DNA of 64,000 bases from Olivibacter sp. SDN3 (GCF_014334135.1 NZ_CP060497.1:1736001-1800000), one strand, 5' to 3'; shown: positions 16,105 to 25,094, counted from the stretch's first letter. Numbers and translations are program-made. Notes: a model not told the origin generated them from the sequence alone.

Positions 16105-17346
16105 TTGAATAAGAAAAAAATCATCAATGATCCAGTATACGGTTTCGTTTCCATACCGTCTGATTTGGTATTTGATTTGATACAGCATACCTATTTTCAA
16201 CGTTTAAGATATATTAAACAGGTGAGTTTGACACATCTGGTGTATCCCGGAGCATTACACACTAGATTTCAGCACGCTCTTGGAGCAATGCACCTGATGG
16301 GTTTAGCTTTAGAGACGCTAAAGGGAAAGGATATCGAGATCAATGCTGAAGAGGAAGAAGCGGCAATAATTGCTATATTGTTGCATGATATAGGGCACGG
16401 GCCTTTTTCTCACTCTTTAGAACATACTTTGGTACAGGGTGTATCACATGAACATATTTCGTCGTTAATAATGGACGAGATGAACCAGATGTTTGCAGGG
16501 AGGTTGACCCTTGCCATTGAAATTTTTAAGGGAAGGTACCACAAAAGATTTCTTCATCAATTAGTGTCAAGCCAGCTAGACGCCGATCGGATGGATTATC
16601 TCAATAGAGATAGCTTTTTCACGGGAGTCTCTGAAGGTGTAATAAGCTTTGATCGTATCATTAAGATGCTGAATGTAGCTAATAATGGCTTGGTGGTCGA
16701 GCAAAAAGGTATTTATTCAATTGAGAAGTTTTTAATAGCACGTCGGTTGATGTACTGGCAAGTGTATCTGCATAAGACCGTATTGAGTGCAGAGCAAATG
16801 CTGATAAAGATACTTCAACGGGCAAAAGAGCTGAGCGAACGGGGAACGCGGGTATTTGCTACAGAAGCCTTGGCTCACTTTATAAAAAATAAGGTTACGA
16901 GGGACGACTTTATTAAAGACCCATATCATCTTAAATGCTTCACCATGTTGGATGATAACGATATATTGGCGACAGTAAAAATGGGAAGGGTGCATGAGGA
17001 TAAGGTGCTTTCCGAGTTATGCGATCAGTTTATGAGTAGGAAGCTGTATCATGTGGAATTAAGCAATCAAATACCTCCCCGGGAGAGGATAGACAGTCTG
17101 CGAAATGCAGCAATGAAATTATTTGGGGTAGCGGCAGATGAAGTAAAGTATTTCGTTTTTACACAGTCGGTGGAAAACAGTGCGTATGATCTAGGCGAGG
17201 GAAATATTAATATCCTCATGAAAGATGGTACAATACAGGATATTACAACGGCTTCTGATTTGTCTAATTTGGAGATGTTGGCCAAAAAAGTACAAAAGTT
17301 TATGGTTGCTTATCCTAAAGAACTGCGCGAATGGAAAATATTATAG
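16105..17346 (+). CDS. HD-domain phosphohydrolase (dNTPase-like, YdhJ-type)
   Basis: 413 residues if started at the TTG at 16105 (reads as MNKKKIINDPVYGF, matching how homologues begin); no ATG exists upstream in frame, and an earlier TTG at 16078 is less likely. HD superfamily metal ligands: HTRFQHALGAMHL, then ILLHDIGHGPFSHSLEH and the later SSQLDADRMDYLNRD. Relatives include SAMHD1-type and bacterial dNTP hydrolases; substrate not determinable here. A CACCTTTG sequence at 16073-16080 is a weak -7 candidate. Confidence 0.88.
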   Translation: MNKKKIINDPVYGFVSIPSDLVFDLIQHTYFQRLRYIKQVSLTHLVYPGALHTRFQHALGAMHLMGLALETLKGKDIEINAEEEEAAIIAILLHDIGHGPFSHSLEHTLVQGVSHEHISSLIMDEMNQMFAGRLTLAIEIFKGRYHKRFLHQLVSSQLDADRMDYLNRDSFFTGVSEGVISFDRIIKMLNVANNGLVVEQKGIYSIEKFLIARRLMYWQVYLHKTVLSAEQMLIKILQRAKELSERGTRVFATEALAHFIKNKVTRDDFIKDPYHLKCFTMLDDNDILATVKMGRVHEDKVLSELCDQFMSRKLYHVELSNQIPPRERIDSLRNAAMKLFGVAADEVKYFVFTQSVENSAYDLGEGNINILMKDGTIQDITTASDLSNLEMLAKKVQKFMVAYPKELREWKIL

Positions 17347-17403
17347 CGTGTCTTTAGTATAAAACTGTTTAGTACAAAGAGTTGACAGACAAAGGAATTA
17401 AAA

Positions 17404-17434
17404 TTTGTTCATAAAAATTTAACATATAAATTTG
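17404..17434 (+). promoter_or_regulatory. Promoter of the lpx operon
   Basis: TTTG at 17404-17407, 19-bp spacer, TAAATTTG at 17427-17434: both elements of the Bacteroidota promoter. The ATG of lpxD follows the -7 element after only 4 nt, so the mRNA is probably leaderless. Confidence 0.65.
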
Positions 17435-17438
17435 CGCG

Positions 17439-18482
17439 ATGCAATTTACTGCGAAACAAATTAGCGAAATAGTTAATGGTTCAATAGAAGGCAACGGAGA
17501 GGTTTTGGTGTCGAGAGTAGAAAAAATAGAGGAGGCAACCGAAGGGGGACTTACCTTTCTCGCAAACCCAAAGTATGAACATTTTCTATATACTACAGAG
17601 GCGTCTGTGGTTATCGTAAATAATGATTTGGAGGTTGAAGAGCCTATTAGCCCTACTTTGATTCGGGTTAAAAATGCATATACAGCCATCACGTTATTAT
17701 TAGATCAATATAATCATATTCGATTTCATAGAACAGGGATCGAAGAGCCTTCATTTATTCACGAAACGGCAACATTAGGGGAAGAAATATATATTGGAGC
17801 CTTTTCATATATCGGAGCTGGAGCCGTACTGGGCGATAATGTAAGTGTGTATCCACAGGTCTATATTGGCGATAATGTTCAAATAGGAGCCGGCACCATC
17901 TTGTTTCCTGGTGTTAGGGTTTATCACGATTGCGTAATAGGAGAGAATGTTATCGTTCACTCAGGTACAGTGATAGGAAGTGATGGCTTTGGTTTTGCTC
18001 CCCAAGAAGATGGTAGTTATCGCAAGATCAGTCAAATAGGAAATGTGGTAATAGAAGATAATGTAGAGATAGGAGCAAATACCGCGATCGACAGGGCTAC
18101 TATGGGTAAAACGATCATTCGAAAAGGGGTTAAATTGGATAATCTTATTCAGTTAGCTCATAATGTAGAGATTGGTGAGAATTCGGTGATAGCAGCTCAA
18201 AGCGGTATTTCTGGAAGCACAAAGGTTGGCAAAAATGTGGTTTTAGGAGGACAGGTAGGCGCTGTAGGCCATATTTCTATAGCTGATGGCTCTCAGGTAC
18301 AGGCGCAGTCGGGCATTAATAGGTCAATAGAGGAACCCGGATTGAAATGGGCTGGCACGCCTGCTAGTCAGTTTCAATCGCAAATGCGAGCGCAAGTAGT
18401 TCTCCAACGTTTACCCGATTTGGAGAGGCGCATTGATCAACTGGAAAAAATTATAAAAAATTCGGAAGGGAAGAGGAAATAA
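17439..18482 (+). CDS. lpxD: UDP-3-O-(3-hydroxyacyl)glucosamine N-acyltransferase LpxD
   Basis: Third step of lipid A synthesis: N-acylation of UDP-3-O-acyl-glucosamine. 347 residues: N-terminal uridine-binding domain (GGLTFLANPKYEHFLY), then left-handed beta-helix hexapeptide repeats (about 105-300) and the catalytic-His region LIQLAHNVEIGENSVIAAQ, ending in a helical tail. First gene of lpxD / lpxC-fabZ / lpxA with gaps of 51 and 12 bp. Confidence 0.97.
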   Translation: MQFTAKQISEIVNGSIEGNGEVLVSRVEKIEEATEGGLTFLANPKYEHFLYTTEASVVIVNNDLEVEEPISPTLIRVKNAYTAITLLLDQYNHIRFHRTGIEEPSFIHETATLGEEIYIGAFSYIGAGAVLGDNVSVYPQVYIGDNVQIGAGTILFPGVRVYHDCVIGENVIVHSGTVIGSDGFGFAPQEDGSYRKISQIGNVVIEDNVEIGANTAIDRATMGKTIIRKGVKLDNLIQLAHNVEIGENSVIAAQSGISGSTKVGKNVVLGGQVGAVGHISIADGSQVQAQSGINRSIEEPGLKWAGTPASQFQSQMRAQVVLQRLPDLERRIDQLEKIIKNSEGKRK

Positions 18483-18533
18483 AAGCACGCGGATCAAGTT
18501 CAGCGGAAAATCAGCTTTAAAATATATTGAGAA

Positions 18534-19955
18534 ATGAACGTTAAGCAAAGAACATTAAATTCAGAGATTACAATTTCGGGCGTAGGACTTCATACGGGTA
18601 AGCATGCCACATTGGTCTTTAAACCTGCTCCTGTAAATCATGGCTATAAATTTAAACGGATAGATTTAGAAGGACAACCAATCGTCGAAGCTGATGTTGA
18701 TAACGTTTCTGATACCTCAAGAGGTACAACCATTACACAGAATGGTGCAAGTGTTAGCACGGTGGAACATCTCTTAGCTTCTTTAGTAGGAATGGAGATA
18801 GATAATGTGTTGATCGAAATTGATGGACCGGAAGTGCCTATTATGGATGGCAGTGCGATCATTTATGTGGAAGCCATAGAAAAAGCTGGTTATCGGGATC
18901 AGGAAGCTGATAGGGAGTATTACGAAATCCCGCATAATATACATTACAGTGAAGCAGAGCGTAGAGTGGAGATGGTGGCTATGCCTCTTGACGGATACCG
19001 TTTTACCTGTATGATTGATTACAACTCTCCTGTGTTGGGAAGCCAGCATTCGGCGATTACCAATATCAATGAGTTTAAAAAGGAGGTTGCTTCATCCAGA
19101 ACATTCTGTTTTCTACATGAATTAGAAATGTTGTTGGAGCACAACCTGATAAAGGGCGGAGACTTGAACAATGCGATAGTTGTGGTGGATAAAGATGTGA
19201 GTAAGGATGAATTGAAGCATTTAGCGAAACTATTCAACAGGGAAGATATAGATGTTGCTAGGGAAGGGATACTTAATAACATACAATTACGTCATCAGAA
19301 TGAGCCCGCAAGGCATAAACTGCTAGATATGATTGGCGATTTGGCACTGGTGGGCAGACCTTTGAAGGGACATATTATGGCCGCTAGACCAGGGCATGCT
19401 GCAAATGTTGCCTTCGCAAAGAAGATTAAGGCGCAGATCAATAGGGAAAAAAACAAAAAGTATGTTAAGATTTATGATCCTAATATGCCGCCTTTGTACG
19501 ACACAGCACAAATCATGAAAATTTTGCCGCATCGCCAGCCGATGTTAATGATTGATAAAATTCTTGAGCTTACCAAAACGCATGTAGTAGGCCTAAAAAA
19601 TGTTACGATGAATGAAGATATCTTCATGGGACATTTTCCTAATGAGCCCTTATTTCCCGGCGTGCTTCAGATCGAGGCGATGGCTCAAACAGGCGGTATT
19701 CTGGTATTAAATACCGTGCCGGATCCTGAAAATTATATCACACTTTTTCTTAAGATAGAAAATGCCAGATTTAAAGCGCAGGTTAAACCTGGAGATACCA
19801 TCATTTTTCAATGCAGCTTATTGCAGCCTATCAGGAGAGGGATTGCTCAAATGAAAGGTGTAGGAATGGTCGGAGAAAAAGTAGTAGTAGAGGCCGAATT
19901 GATGGCTCAAATAGTTAAATTGAAAGAAACAGAATCGGCAGCAAATCAAGCTTAG
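18534..19955 (+). CDS. lpxC: Bifunctional LpxC-FabZ fusion: UDP-3-O-acyl-GlcNAc deacetylase / 3-hydroxyacyl-ACP dehydratase
   Basis: 473 residues. LpxC part (about 1-305): start QRTLNSEITISGVGLHTG, Zn-ligand His in VEHLLASLVGMEIDNV and the second site RHKLLDMIGDLALVG. FabZ part (about 325-465): ILPHRQPMLMIDKI and the catalytic His/Glu helix HFPNEPLFPGVLQIEAMAQ. The first half commits UDP-GlcNAc derivatives to lipid A; the second dehydrates beta-hydroxyacyl-ACP in fatty-acid synthesis, so the fusion sits at the branch point of 3-hydroxyacyl-ACP use. The fusion is characteristic of Bacteroidota. Confidence 0.97.
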   Translation: MNVKQRTLNSEITISGVGLHTGKHATLVFKPAPVNHGYKFKRIDLEGQPIVEADVDNVSDTSRGTTITQNGASVSTVEHLLASLVGMEIDNVLIEIDGPEVPIMDGSAIIYVEAIEKAGYRDQEADREYYEIPHNIHYSEAERRVEMVAMPLDGYRFTCMIDYNSPVLGSQHSAITNINEFKKEVASSRTFCFLHELEMLLEHNLIKGGDLNNAIVVVDKDVSKDELKHLAKLFNREDIDVAREGILNNIQLRHQNEPARHKLLDMIGDLALVGRPLKGHIMAARPGHAANVAFAKKIKAQINREKNKKYVKIYDPNMPPLYDTAQIMKILPHRQPMLMIDKILELTKTHVVGLKNVTMNEDIFMGHFPNEPLFPGVLQIEAMAQTGGILVLNTVPDPENYITLFLKIENARFKAQVKPGDTIIFQCSLLQPIRRGIAQMKGVGMVGEKVVVEAELMAQIVKLKETESAANQA

Positions 19956-19967
19956 CAAATTATCATA

Positions 19968-20762
19968 ATGATTCAACCATTAGCATATATTCATCCCCAG
20001 GCGAAAATTGCAGAGAATGTGGTGATTGAGCCGTTTGTAACCATACATAAAAATGTGGAGATTGGCGAAGGTACTTGGATAGGCTCTAACGTAGTGATTA
20101 TGGATGGAGCACGCATCGGTAAAAATTGCCGTATCTTCCCAGGTGCAGTAATAAGCGGTATTCCGCAAGATCTCAAATTTGCAGGTGAAGATACCACCGC
20201 TGAAATTGGCGATAACACCACGGTACGCGAGTGCGTTACCATTAATAGAGGAACTAAAGACCGTTGGAAAACAGTTGTGGGGAATAACTGCCTTATTCAG
20301 GCATATAGTCATATTGCCCACGATTGCTTTGTAGGAAATAACTGTATATTTTCCAATAGCAGTACACTCGCAGGACATATCACTGTCGGTGATTATGTCG
20401 TGTTAGCGGGTATGGTTGCGGTTCATCAATTTTGCCATATAGGCTCGCATGCCTTTGTCGCAGGTGGATCTCTGGTGCGTAAAGATGTGCCGCCATTTGT
20501 AAAAGCAGCGAGAGAACCCCTTTCTTATGTGGGGATCAACTCCGTAGGATTGAGAAGACGTGGCTTTACCTCTGAACAGATTAATGAAATTCAAGATATC
20601 TATCGAACGATGTTTGTAAAAAATAACAACTTGACTAAAGCCTTAGATATTATCGAGACCGAATGTCAGCCAACAGAAATAAGAGACGAGATCTTAGATT
20701 TTGTTCGTAATTCTAATAGAGGAGTCATGAAGGGGTTTGGGCAGGGAAAAGTGGGGGTTTAG
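19968..20762 (+). CDS. lpxA: UDP-N-acetylglucosamine O-acyltransferase LpxA
   Basis: First acylation of lipid A synthesis. 264 residues: hexapeptide-repeat beta-helix starting IHPQAKIAENVVIEPFV, the catalytic His in YSHIAHDCFVGNN, the VHQFCHIG segment and the C-terminal helical domain (LRRRGFTSEQINEIQDIYR). Starts 12 bp after lpxC-fabZ, same operon. Confidence 0.97.
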   Translation: MIQPLAYIHPQAKIAENVVIEPFVTIHKNVEIGEGTWIGSNVVIMDGARIGKNCRIFPGAVISGIPQDLKFAGEDTTAEIGDNTTVRECVTINRGTKDRWKTVVGNNCLIQAYSHIAHDCFVGNNCIFSNSSTLAGHITVGDYVVLAGMVAVHQFCHIGSHAFVAGGSLVRKDVPPFVKAAREPLSYVGINSVGLRRRGFTSEQINEIQDIYRTMFVKNNNLTKALDIIETECQPTEIRDEILDFVRNSNRGVMKGFGQGKVGV

Positions 20763-20803
20763 CCTTTACATGCGATAAGAGATAGACGTAAAAATTTTAA
20801 TGA

Positions 20804-21421
20804 TTGGAAATCATACTTGAAAATATCGGTAGACGTTTCAACCAAGATTGGATTTTTCAAGGAATTAACTACCGTTTTGTCCAAGGAGAAAGTTATGCCA
20901 TCTTAGGGCCGAACGGATCGGGCAAGTCAACTTTACTGCAAGTTATACTGTCTAGTTTGAGCCCGTCAAAAGGTAAGATAAGTTATATCAACGGGGAAGA
21001 CGAAATTGATGTTGAACAGCTTTTTCCTCATATGGCATTGGCTACGCCGTACCTGGAACTCATTGAAGAGTTCACCTTACGTGAGACGATAGATTTTCAT
21101 TTTGCTTTTAAAAAATTGTGGAAGGGAATGACCACAGATAAACTCGTTGAGTTGCTGGGGTTACATCAAGCCTTAGATCGGGAGATACGTTACTTTTCTT
21201 CGGGAATGAAACAACGAACAAAATTAGCGCTGGCATGTTGCGCCGATACTCCCCTGCTGTTCTTGGATGAGCCAACAGCGAATTTAGACGAGAAAGGGGT
21301 AGCATGGTACCAAGAGCTGATTCGCGTATATGGCTTAAGCAGGCTGCTTGTTGTCTGTTCTAATCAACCACATGAGTATGCATTTTGCAAGTATCGTCTT
21401 CTTGTAGAAGATTATAAGTAA
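20804..21421 (+). CDS. ABC transporter ATP-binding protein (CcmA-like)
   Basis: 205 residues. Walker A LGPNGSGKST (about 33-42), signature YFSSGMKQRTKLALA, Walker B LLFLDEPTANLD. The TTG at 20804 is the likely start: it is immediately preceded by an in-frame TGA, and MEIILENIGRRF is the expected N-terminus. No permease gene is adjacent; position 41 bp after lpxA and before efp suggests it rides on the lpx transcript. Substrate unknown. Confidence 0.9.
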   Translation: MEIILENIGRRFNQDWIFQGINYRFVQGESYAILGPNGSGKSTLLQVILSSLSPSKGKISYINGEDEIDVEQLFPHMALATPYLELIEEFTLRETIDFHFAFKKLWKGMTTDKLVELLGLHQALDREIRYFSSGMKQRTKLALACCADTPLLFLDEPTANLDEKGVAWYQELIRVYGLSRLLVVCSNQPHEYAFCKYRLLVEDYK

Positions 21422-21442
21422 TACAATAATTGTAGCGAAGGA

Positions 21443-21476
21443 TTTTTTGAGGTTTAGAATTTAAGCTGTACCTTTG
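21443..21476 (+). promoter_or_regulatory. efp promoter
   Basis: TTTTTTG ending at 21449, 19-bp spacer, TACCTTTG at 21469-21476: full match to the Bacteroidota promoter, giving a ~35-nt leader before efp. Confidence 0.65.
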
Positions 21477-21516
21477 CACCACCAAAAAAGAATCGTTTTC
21501 ACAAAAAATAAATACT

Positions 21517-22077
21517 ATGTCAAAAGCTTCTGAAGTAAAATCGGGCAATATTTTGCGGTTTAATGGGGAACTGGTTTCTGTGGAAGAATATATTCATCGT
21601 ACGCCAGGTAATTTACGGGCATTTTACCAAGCTAAAATGCGTAATGTTAAAACAGGTAAACTAGTTGAATATCGCTTTAGAACAGATGAAGAAGTGGAGA
21701 TTGCACGGGTAGAGACAAATGATTATCAGTATTTATATGACGAAGGGGACTTTTTTGTTGTGATGGACAATGTTACCTTTGAGCAGTACAATATTCCGAA
21801 AGGTCTTTTCGGTGAATCGGCTCAGTTCCTGAAAGAAGGAATGAATGTACTGGTTGCCTTTGAAAGCGAAGATCCTATCATGGCACAGGTGCCAACTACC
21901 GTTGAGTTGGAGATTACCTATACAGAGCCTGCAGTAAAGGGTGATACTTCTACGAATGCATTAAAAAACGCTACTGTTGAAACTGGTGTGGAAATTCGTG
22001 TCCCCTTATTTATCAATCAGGGAGATAAAGTAAAAGTAGATACGCGCTCTGGCAGTTATATTGAGCGGGTTAAATAA
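21517..22077 (+). CDS. efp: Translation elongation factor P
   Basis: 186 residues, standard EF-P length with three beta domains; KOW-like N-terminal domain and C-terminal VPLFINQGDKVKVDTRSGSY, the EF-P signature. Rescues ribosomes stalled at polyproline. The domain I tip reads PGNLRAF rather than PGKG or PGRG, so the lysine or arginine that other EF-Ps modify at this place is Asn32. Own promoter upstream and hairpin terminator downstream. Confidence 0.97.
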   Translation: MSKASEVKSGNILRFNGELVSVEEYIHRTPGNLRAFYQAKMRNVKTGKLVEYRFRTDEEVEIARVETNDYQYLYDEGDFFVVMDNVTFEQYNIPKGLFGESAQFLKEGMNVLVAFESEDPIMAQVPTTVELEITYTEPAVKGDTSTNALKNATVETGVEIRVPLFINQGDKVKVDTRSGSYIERVK

Positions 22078-22111
22078 TATTGATTAAATTTTTTAGGTTT
22101 AGGTTGATTAG

Positions 22112-22146
22112 ACGGTCTTGGAGAGTTCATCTCTGAGGCCGTTTTT
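22112..22146 (+). terminator. efp terminator
   Basis: ACGGTCTTGGAGA (22112-22124) pairs along its full length with TCTCTGAGGCCGT (22130-22142), three of the pairs being G-U, and is followed by TTTTTG. Confidence 0.75.
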
Positions 22147-22224
22147 GTGTACCTGTTTTTGTAACGTTAGATAGGTAACTATTTCCCATAGAAAAGTGTT
22201 ATCTCATTAACTAAATATTAGCGC

Positions 22225-22797
22225 ATGTTTACTAAAGATGAATGTCGGAAAAAATTCAAAGAAGCGCGTAGACTATTGACTCTAGAGCGTTATACGAAGC
22301 TGAACGAGCGTATCTTATTTCAGTTTATGAAGCTTCCTTTAGAAGGGGTTTCTTATATACATACATTTTTGCCCATTGAAAAGTACCGTGAACCCAATAC
22401 GTTGTTGATTATAGAATATCTTCGCAAGGCATGGCCATCTATTGGTATCGTTGTACCTCGGGCAGATTTGTATGCAAATAGTATGACACATTATGTTTTA
22501 GGTGCCGAGCAAGAGCTGATCAGTAACAAGTGGGGTATATTAGAACCCGCAATCGGCGATAGTGTAGATATTAACTTGATCGATATGGTATTGCTACCTT
22601 TGTTAGCTTTTGATAAACAAGGTAATAGAGTTGGTTATGGAAAAGGTTATTATGATCGGTTTCTTCAGGGAATAGAAAAAAAAGTGCAAAAAGTCGGAAT
22701 ATCGCTATTTGATCCTGTTGAACAGATTATGGATAGTGAGGCACATGATGTACCTTTGGATAAGTGTTTAACACCTGATAAATTATGGTTGTTCTGA
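22225..22797 (+). CDS. 5-formyltetrahydrofolate cyclo-ligase
   Basis: ATP-dependent conversion of 5-formyl-THF to 5,10-methenyl-THF. 190 residues with FLPIEKYREPNT near the N-terminus, the substrate loop KWGILEP, and the family signature VLLPLLAFDKQGNRVGYGKGYYDRFL split between 113 and 150. Stands between efp and a convergent nuclease gene 13 bp away. Confidence 0.93.
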   Translation: MFTKDECRKKFKEARRLLTLERYTKLNERILFQFMKLPLEGVSYIHTFLPIEKYREPNTLLIIEYLRKAWPSIGIVVPRADLYANSMTHYVLGAEQELISNKWGILEPAIGDSVDINLIDMVLLPLLAFDKQGNRVGYGKGYYDRFLQGIEKKVQKVGISLFDPVEQIMDSEAHDVPLDKCLTPDKLWLF

Positions 22798-22810
22798 GAA
22801 AAGGGTCAGT

Positions 22811-23638
22811 TTATTCAAAAATATCGTTTAAGACACCAGCTAATCGTATCCCTCCCTTTAATAATTGTTGATTAACTGTTGCTAGGTGATCAAAATTATA
22901 GCGATAACTCAATTTTGCATTTTTAGGTGTGTCTTGATAAAGTTGACTAGCAATTTCATATGATTCAAATAGCCATTGCTCCATAGGGGTTTTCTGCCAT
23001 GAGAGGCGTTGTTGCTTGTTTGAATAGTTAATCGCTTGGGTATATTCTGTATAACTTAGTTGTTGATGATCGATCAATTGTTCGTCCCAGACCCGATGGA
23101 GATTAGAAGGGTTATTAAACCAAAGCACGTTTATTTTGTTTCCGCCAAGATCTTCAGGACGACCAACATGCATGGGCTGATGAATGTCTCCAACGATATG
23201 TATGATCAGTCGCAGATACATGCGTTGGGTGTTTTGATCCAGTTCACCGTCATCCTTTAGCTTGTTGATGAGCATGTGGAGTTTATTATAAGCGTTAGCG
23301 GCAGTATCTTCAGCGAGCTGCTGCTTCAATTTTTCGATGGTTAAACCACTTTTAAAGTTGACATAATGCCAGGTATTGAGGTAATTGTATTGCGGATCTG
23401 ATTTGATAAAATCTGCCCAGTTGGCAGCCATCGCCATAGATTCATCTCCTAAAAGCTGTTGTATTTTTTTCTTTGCTTTTTTGCTGAGATGCTGGTGGGC
23501 AATTTCTGCAACTACCCTGTGACCGGTGAGCCCCCAAGCAGATGCCCCTGAATAGAAAAATAGACAAACGATCATGACGACGTATCGAATGGCGAAGTGT
23601 GCTTCGAAACGGGGACTAGAATAAGTGGTTATTTGCAT
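22811..23638 (-). CDS. S1/P1-type zinc nuclease, secreted
   Basis: 275 residues with an N-terminal membrane/signal segment (VVMIVCLFFYSGASA) followed by the mature N-terminal Trp (WGLTGHRVVAEIA) that supplies a Zn ligand in this family. Other Zn-site motifs: NWADFIKSD, NTWHYVNF, IHIVGDIHQPMHVGR and GGNKINVLWF...NLHRVWD. Hydrolyses single-stranded nucleic acids and 3' phosphates outside the cytoplasm. An in-frame Met at 23575 is possible, but the promoter at 23658-23665 fits 23638. Confidence 0.92.
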   Translation of the reverse strand: MQITTYSSPRFEAHFAIRYVVMIVCLFFYSGASAWGLTGHRVVAEIAHQHLSKKAKKKIQQLLGDESMAMAANWADFIKSDPQYNYLNTWHYVNFKSGLTIEKLKQQLAEDTAANAYNKLHMLINKLKDDGELDQNTQRMYLRLIIHIVGDIHQPMHVGRPEDLGGNKINVLWFNNPSNLHRVWDEQLIDHQQLSYTEYTQAINYSNKQQRLSWQKTPMEQWLFESYEIASQLYQDTPKNAKLSYRYNFDHLATVNQQLLKGGIRLAGVLNDIFE

Positions 23639-23657
23639 GCTTTGCTTGTTGTTTTTT

Positions 23658-23665
23658 CAAAGGTA
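23658..23665 (-). promoter_or_regulatory. -7 element TACCTTTG for the S1/P1 nuclease
   Basis: Exact TAnnTTTG on the minus strand, 19 nt upstream of the ATG at 23638. Confidence 0.5.
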
Positions 23666-23716
23666 GGAGAAATTTAGTGTTTGGCAGGATGAAATAATTT
23701 CTTTTGGTCTGGAGGC

Positions 23717-23746
23717 TTTGTGCTTAACGCTTAATAGCTATCTTTG
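23717..23746 (+). promoter_or_regulatory. Promoter of the deoxyhypusine-synthase-like gene
   Basis: TTTG at 23717-23720, 18-bp spacer, TATCTTTG at 23739-23746; leader of about 25 nt. Confidence 0.6.
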
Positions 23747-23773
23747 CAAGATAGAACTTAAAATATTGTAAAA

Positions 23774-24754
23774 ATGAGTGTTGAGAGAGGTCCCATATCA
23801 CAATTCATAGAGAAAAATTATTTACATTTTAATGCTGCTTCACTGATGGATGCCGCAAAAGGTTACGAGGCACACTTAGATGCCGGAGGCAAGATGATGG
23901 TTACTTTGGCCGGAGCGATGAGTACTGCGGAGCTGGGAATCTCACTGGCAGAAATGATTCGTCAAGACAAAATAGCGGTTATAAGCTGTACTGGAGCAAA
24001 CCTTGAAGAAGATATTATGAATCTAGTGGCACATTCTCATTATAAAAGGGTTCCTAATTACCGCGATTTGAGTCCAAAAGATGAGTGGGACTTGTTGGAA
24101 AACCACTACAACCGTGTAACCGATACCTGTATACCGGAGGAGGAGGCCTTCAGGCGTTTACAACAGCATATCCATAAGATCTGGAAAGATGCAGATACGG
24201 CGGGCAAACGTTATTTTCCACATGAGTATATGTATGAAATGCTTAAGAGCGGGGTGCTGGAACAATATTATGAGATTGATCCGAAAAATTCATGGATGCT
24301 GGCAGCTGCAGAAAAGAACCTACCTATTGTAGTGCCTGGCTGGGAGGATAGTACGATGGGGAATATATTTGCGTCTTATGTAATTAAGGGAGAGCTAAAA
24401 GCTTCGACTGTAAAGAGCGGGATTGAATACATGGGGTATCTGGCCGACTGGTACGTGGAAAATAGCGACGGAAAAGGAGTCGGCTTTTTTCAGATAGGTG
24501 GTGGAATTGCTGGCGATTTTCCTATTTGTGTAGTGCCGATGTTATATCAGGATATGGAGATGGAAAATATTCCATTCTGGAGTTATTTTTGTCAAATATC
24601 GGATTCCACGACCTCTTATGGCTCTTATTCAGGGGCTGTTCCGAACGAAAAGATCACATGGGGTAAGTTGGACATTGATACACCGAAGTATATTATTGAA
24701 TCGGACGCAACGATTGTGGCTCCTTTAGTATTTGCTTGGATACTAAAGCAATAA
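23774..24754 (+). CDS. Deoxyhypusine-synthase-like protein
   Basis: 326 residues of the NAD- and spermidine-binding DHS fold: VTLAGAMSTAELGISLAEMI, ISCTGANLEEDIMNL, GWEDSTMGNIFASY and the active-site-lysine region PNEKITWGKL, which lines up with the WGK of human DHS. In archaea and eukaryotes DHS modifies eIF5A; bacterial members are often homospermidine-synthase-like or of unknown activity. The EF-P encoded 1.7 kb upstream has no lysine at the loop tip, so it is an unlikely substrate. Polyamine metabolism is the more plausible role (inference). Confidence 0.88.
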   Translation: MSVERGPISQFIEKNYLHFNAASLMDAAKGYEAHLDAGGKMMVTLAGAMSTAELGISLAEMIRQDKIAVISCTGANLEEDIMNLVAHSHYKRVPNYRDLSPKDEWDLLENHYNRVTDTCIPEEEAFRRLQQHIHKIWKDADTAGKRYFPHEYMYEMLKSGVLEQYYEIDPKNSWMLAAAEKNLPIVVPGWEDSTMGNIFASYVIKGELKASTVKSGIEYMGYLADWYVENSDGKGVGFFQIGGGIAGDFPICVVPMLYQDMEMENIPFWSYFCQISDSTTSYGSYSGAVPNEKITWGKLDIDTPKYIIESDATIVAPLVFAWILKQ

Positions 24755-24781
24755 TTTGTTACATACCTTTTTTAAGGGAAG

Positions 24782-24811
24782 AGCCATGAGATCGATTTCT
24801 TATGGCTTTTT
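24782..24811 (+). terminator. Terminator after the DHS-like gene
   Basis: AGCCATGAGA / TCTTATGGCT hairpin (one G-U pair) with a 6-nt loop, followed by TTTTG. Confidence 0.75.
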
Positions 24812-25017
24812 GTGTTTAGTGAGAGGGAAGGCGCAAAAAAGCAGACATAACAGGAAAAGAGGTGGAGGTATAGTATGGCGTTGGCAATAAAATCTAGAAG
24901 ATAATAATATAAAAAATATATCCAAATGTAGACGCTTATAATTGCTTGCTAGGTTGACGGATATTTTTAGAATACTTTTCTCAAAAAAGGCCTATATGAA
25001 GAAATAAAGGGAATTTA
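24812..25017. other. Non-coding part of the 423-bp gap before the respiratory operon
   Basis: AT-rich, no open frame of note. Apart from the terminator at 24782 and the inverted repeat and promoter at 25018-25094, I see nothing in it. Confidence 0.6.
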
Positions 25018-25046
25018 TATCAATTTAGAATCATTATAAATTGATA
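25018..25046. promoter_or_regulatory. 10-bp inverted repeat upstream of the act operon promoter
   Basis: TATCAATTTA (25018-25027) and TAAATTGATA (25037-25046) form a perfect inverted repeat with 9-bp centre, ending 15 bp before the -33 TTG at 25062. Candidate binding site for a dimeric activator. Confidence 0.4.
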
Positions 25047-25061
25047 ATTAAAGTCACGAAA

Positions 25062-25094
25062 TTGTCACTGATATCTTAATTAGTTATACTTTTG
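25062..25094 (+). promoter_or_regulatory. Promoter of the act/cox respiratory operon
   Basis: TTG at 25062-25064, 22-bp spacer, TACTTTTG at 25087-25094. The leader before actA is about 80 nt. Confidence 0.5.

Noticed and set aside
23774-24754. DHS-like enzyme as the EF-P modifying enzyme
   Set aside because: EF-P here has Asn at the loop tip, so the acceptor lysine is missing.
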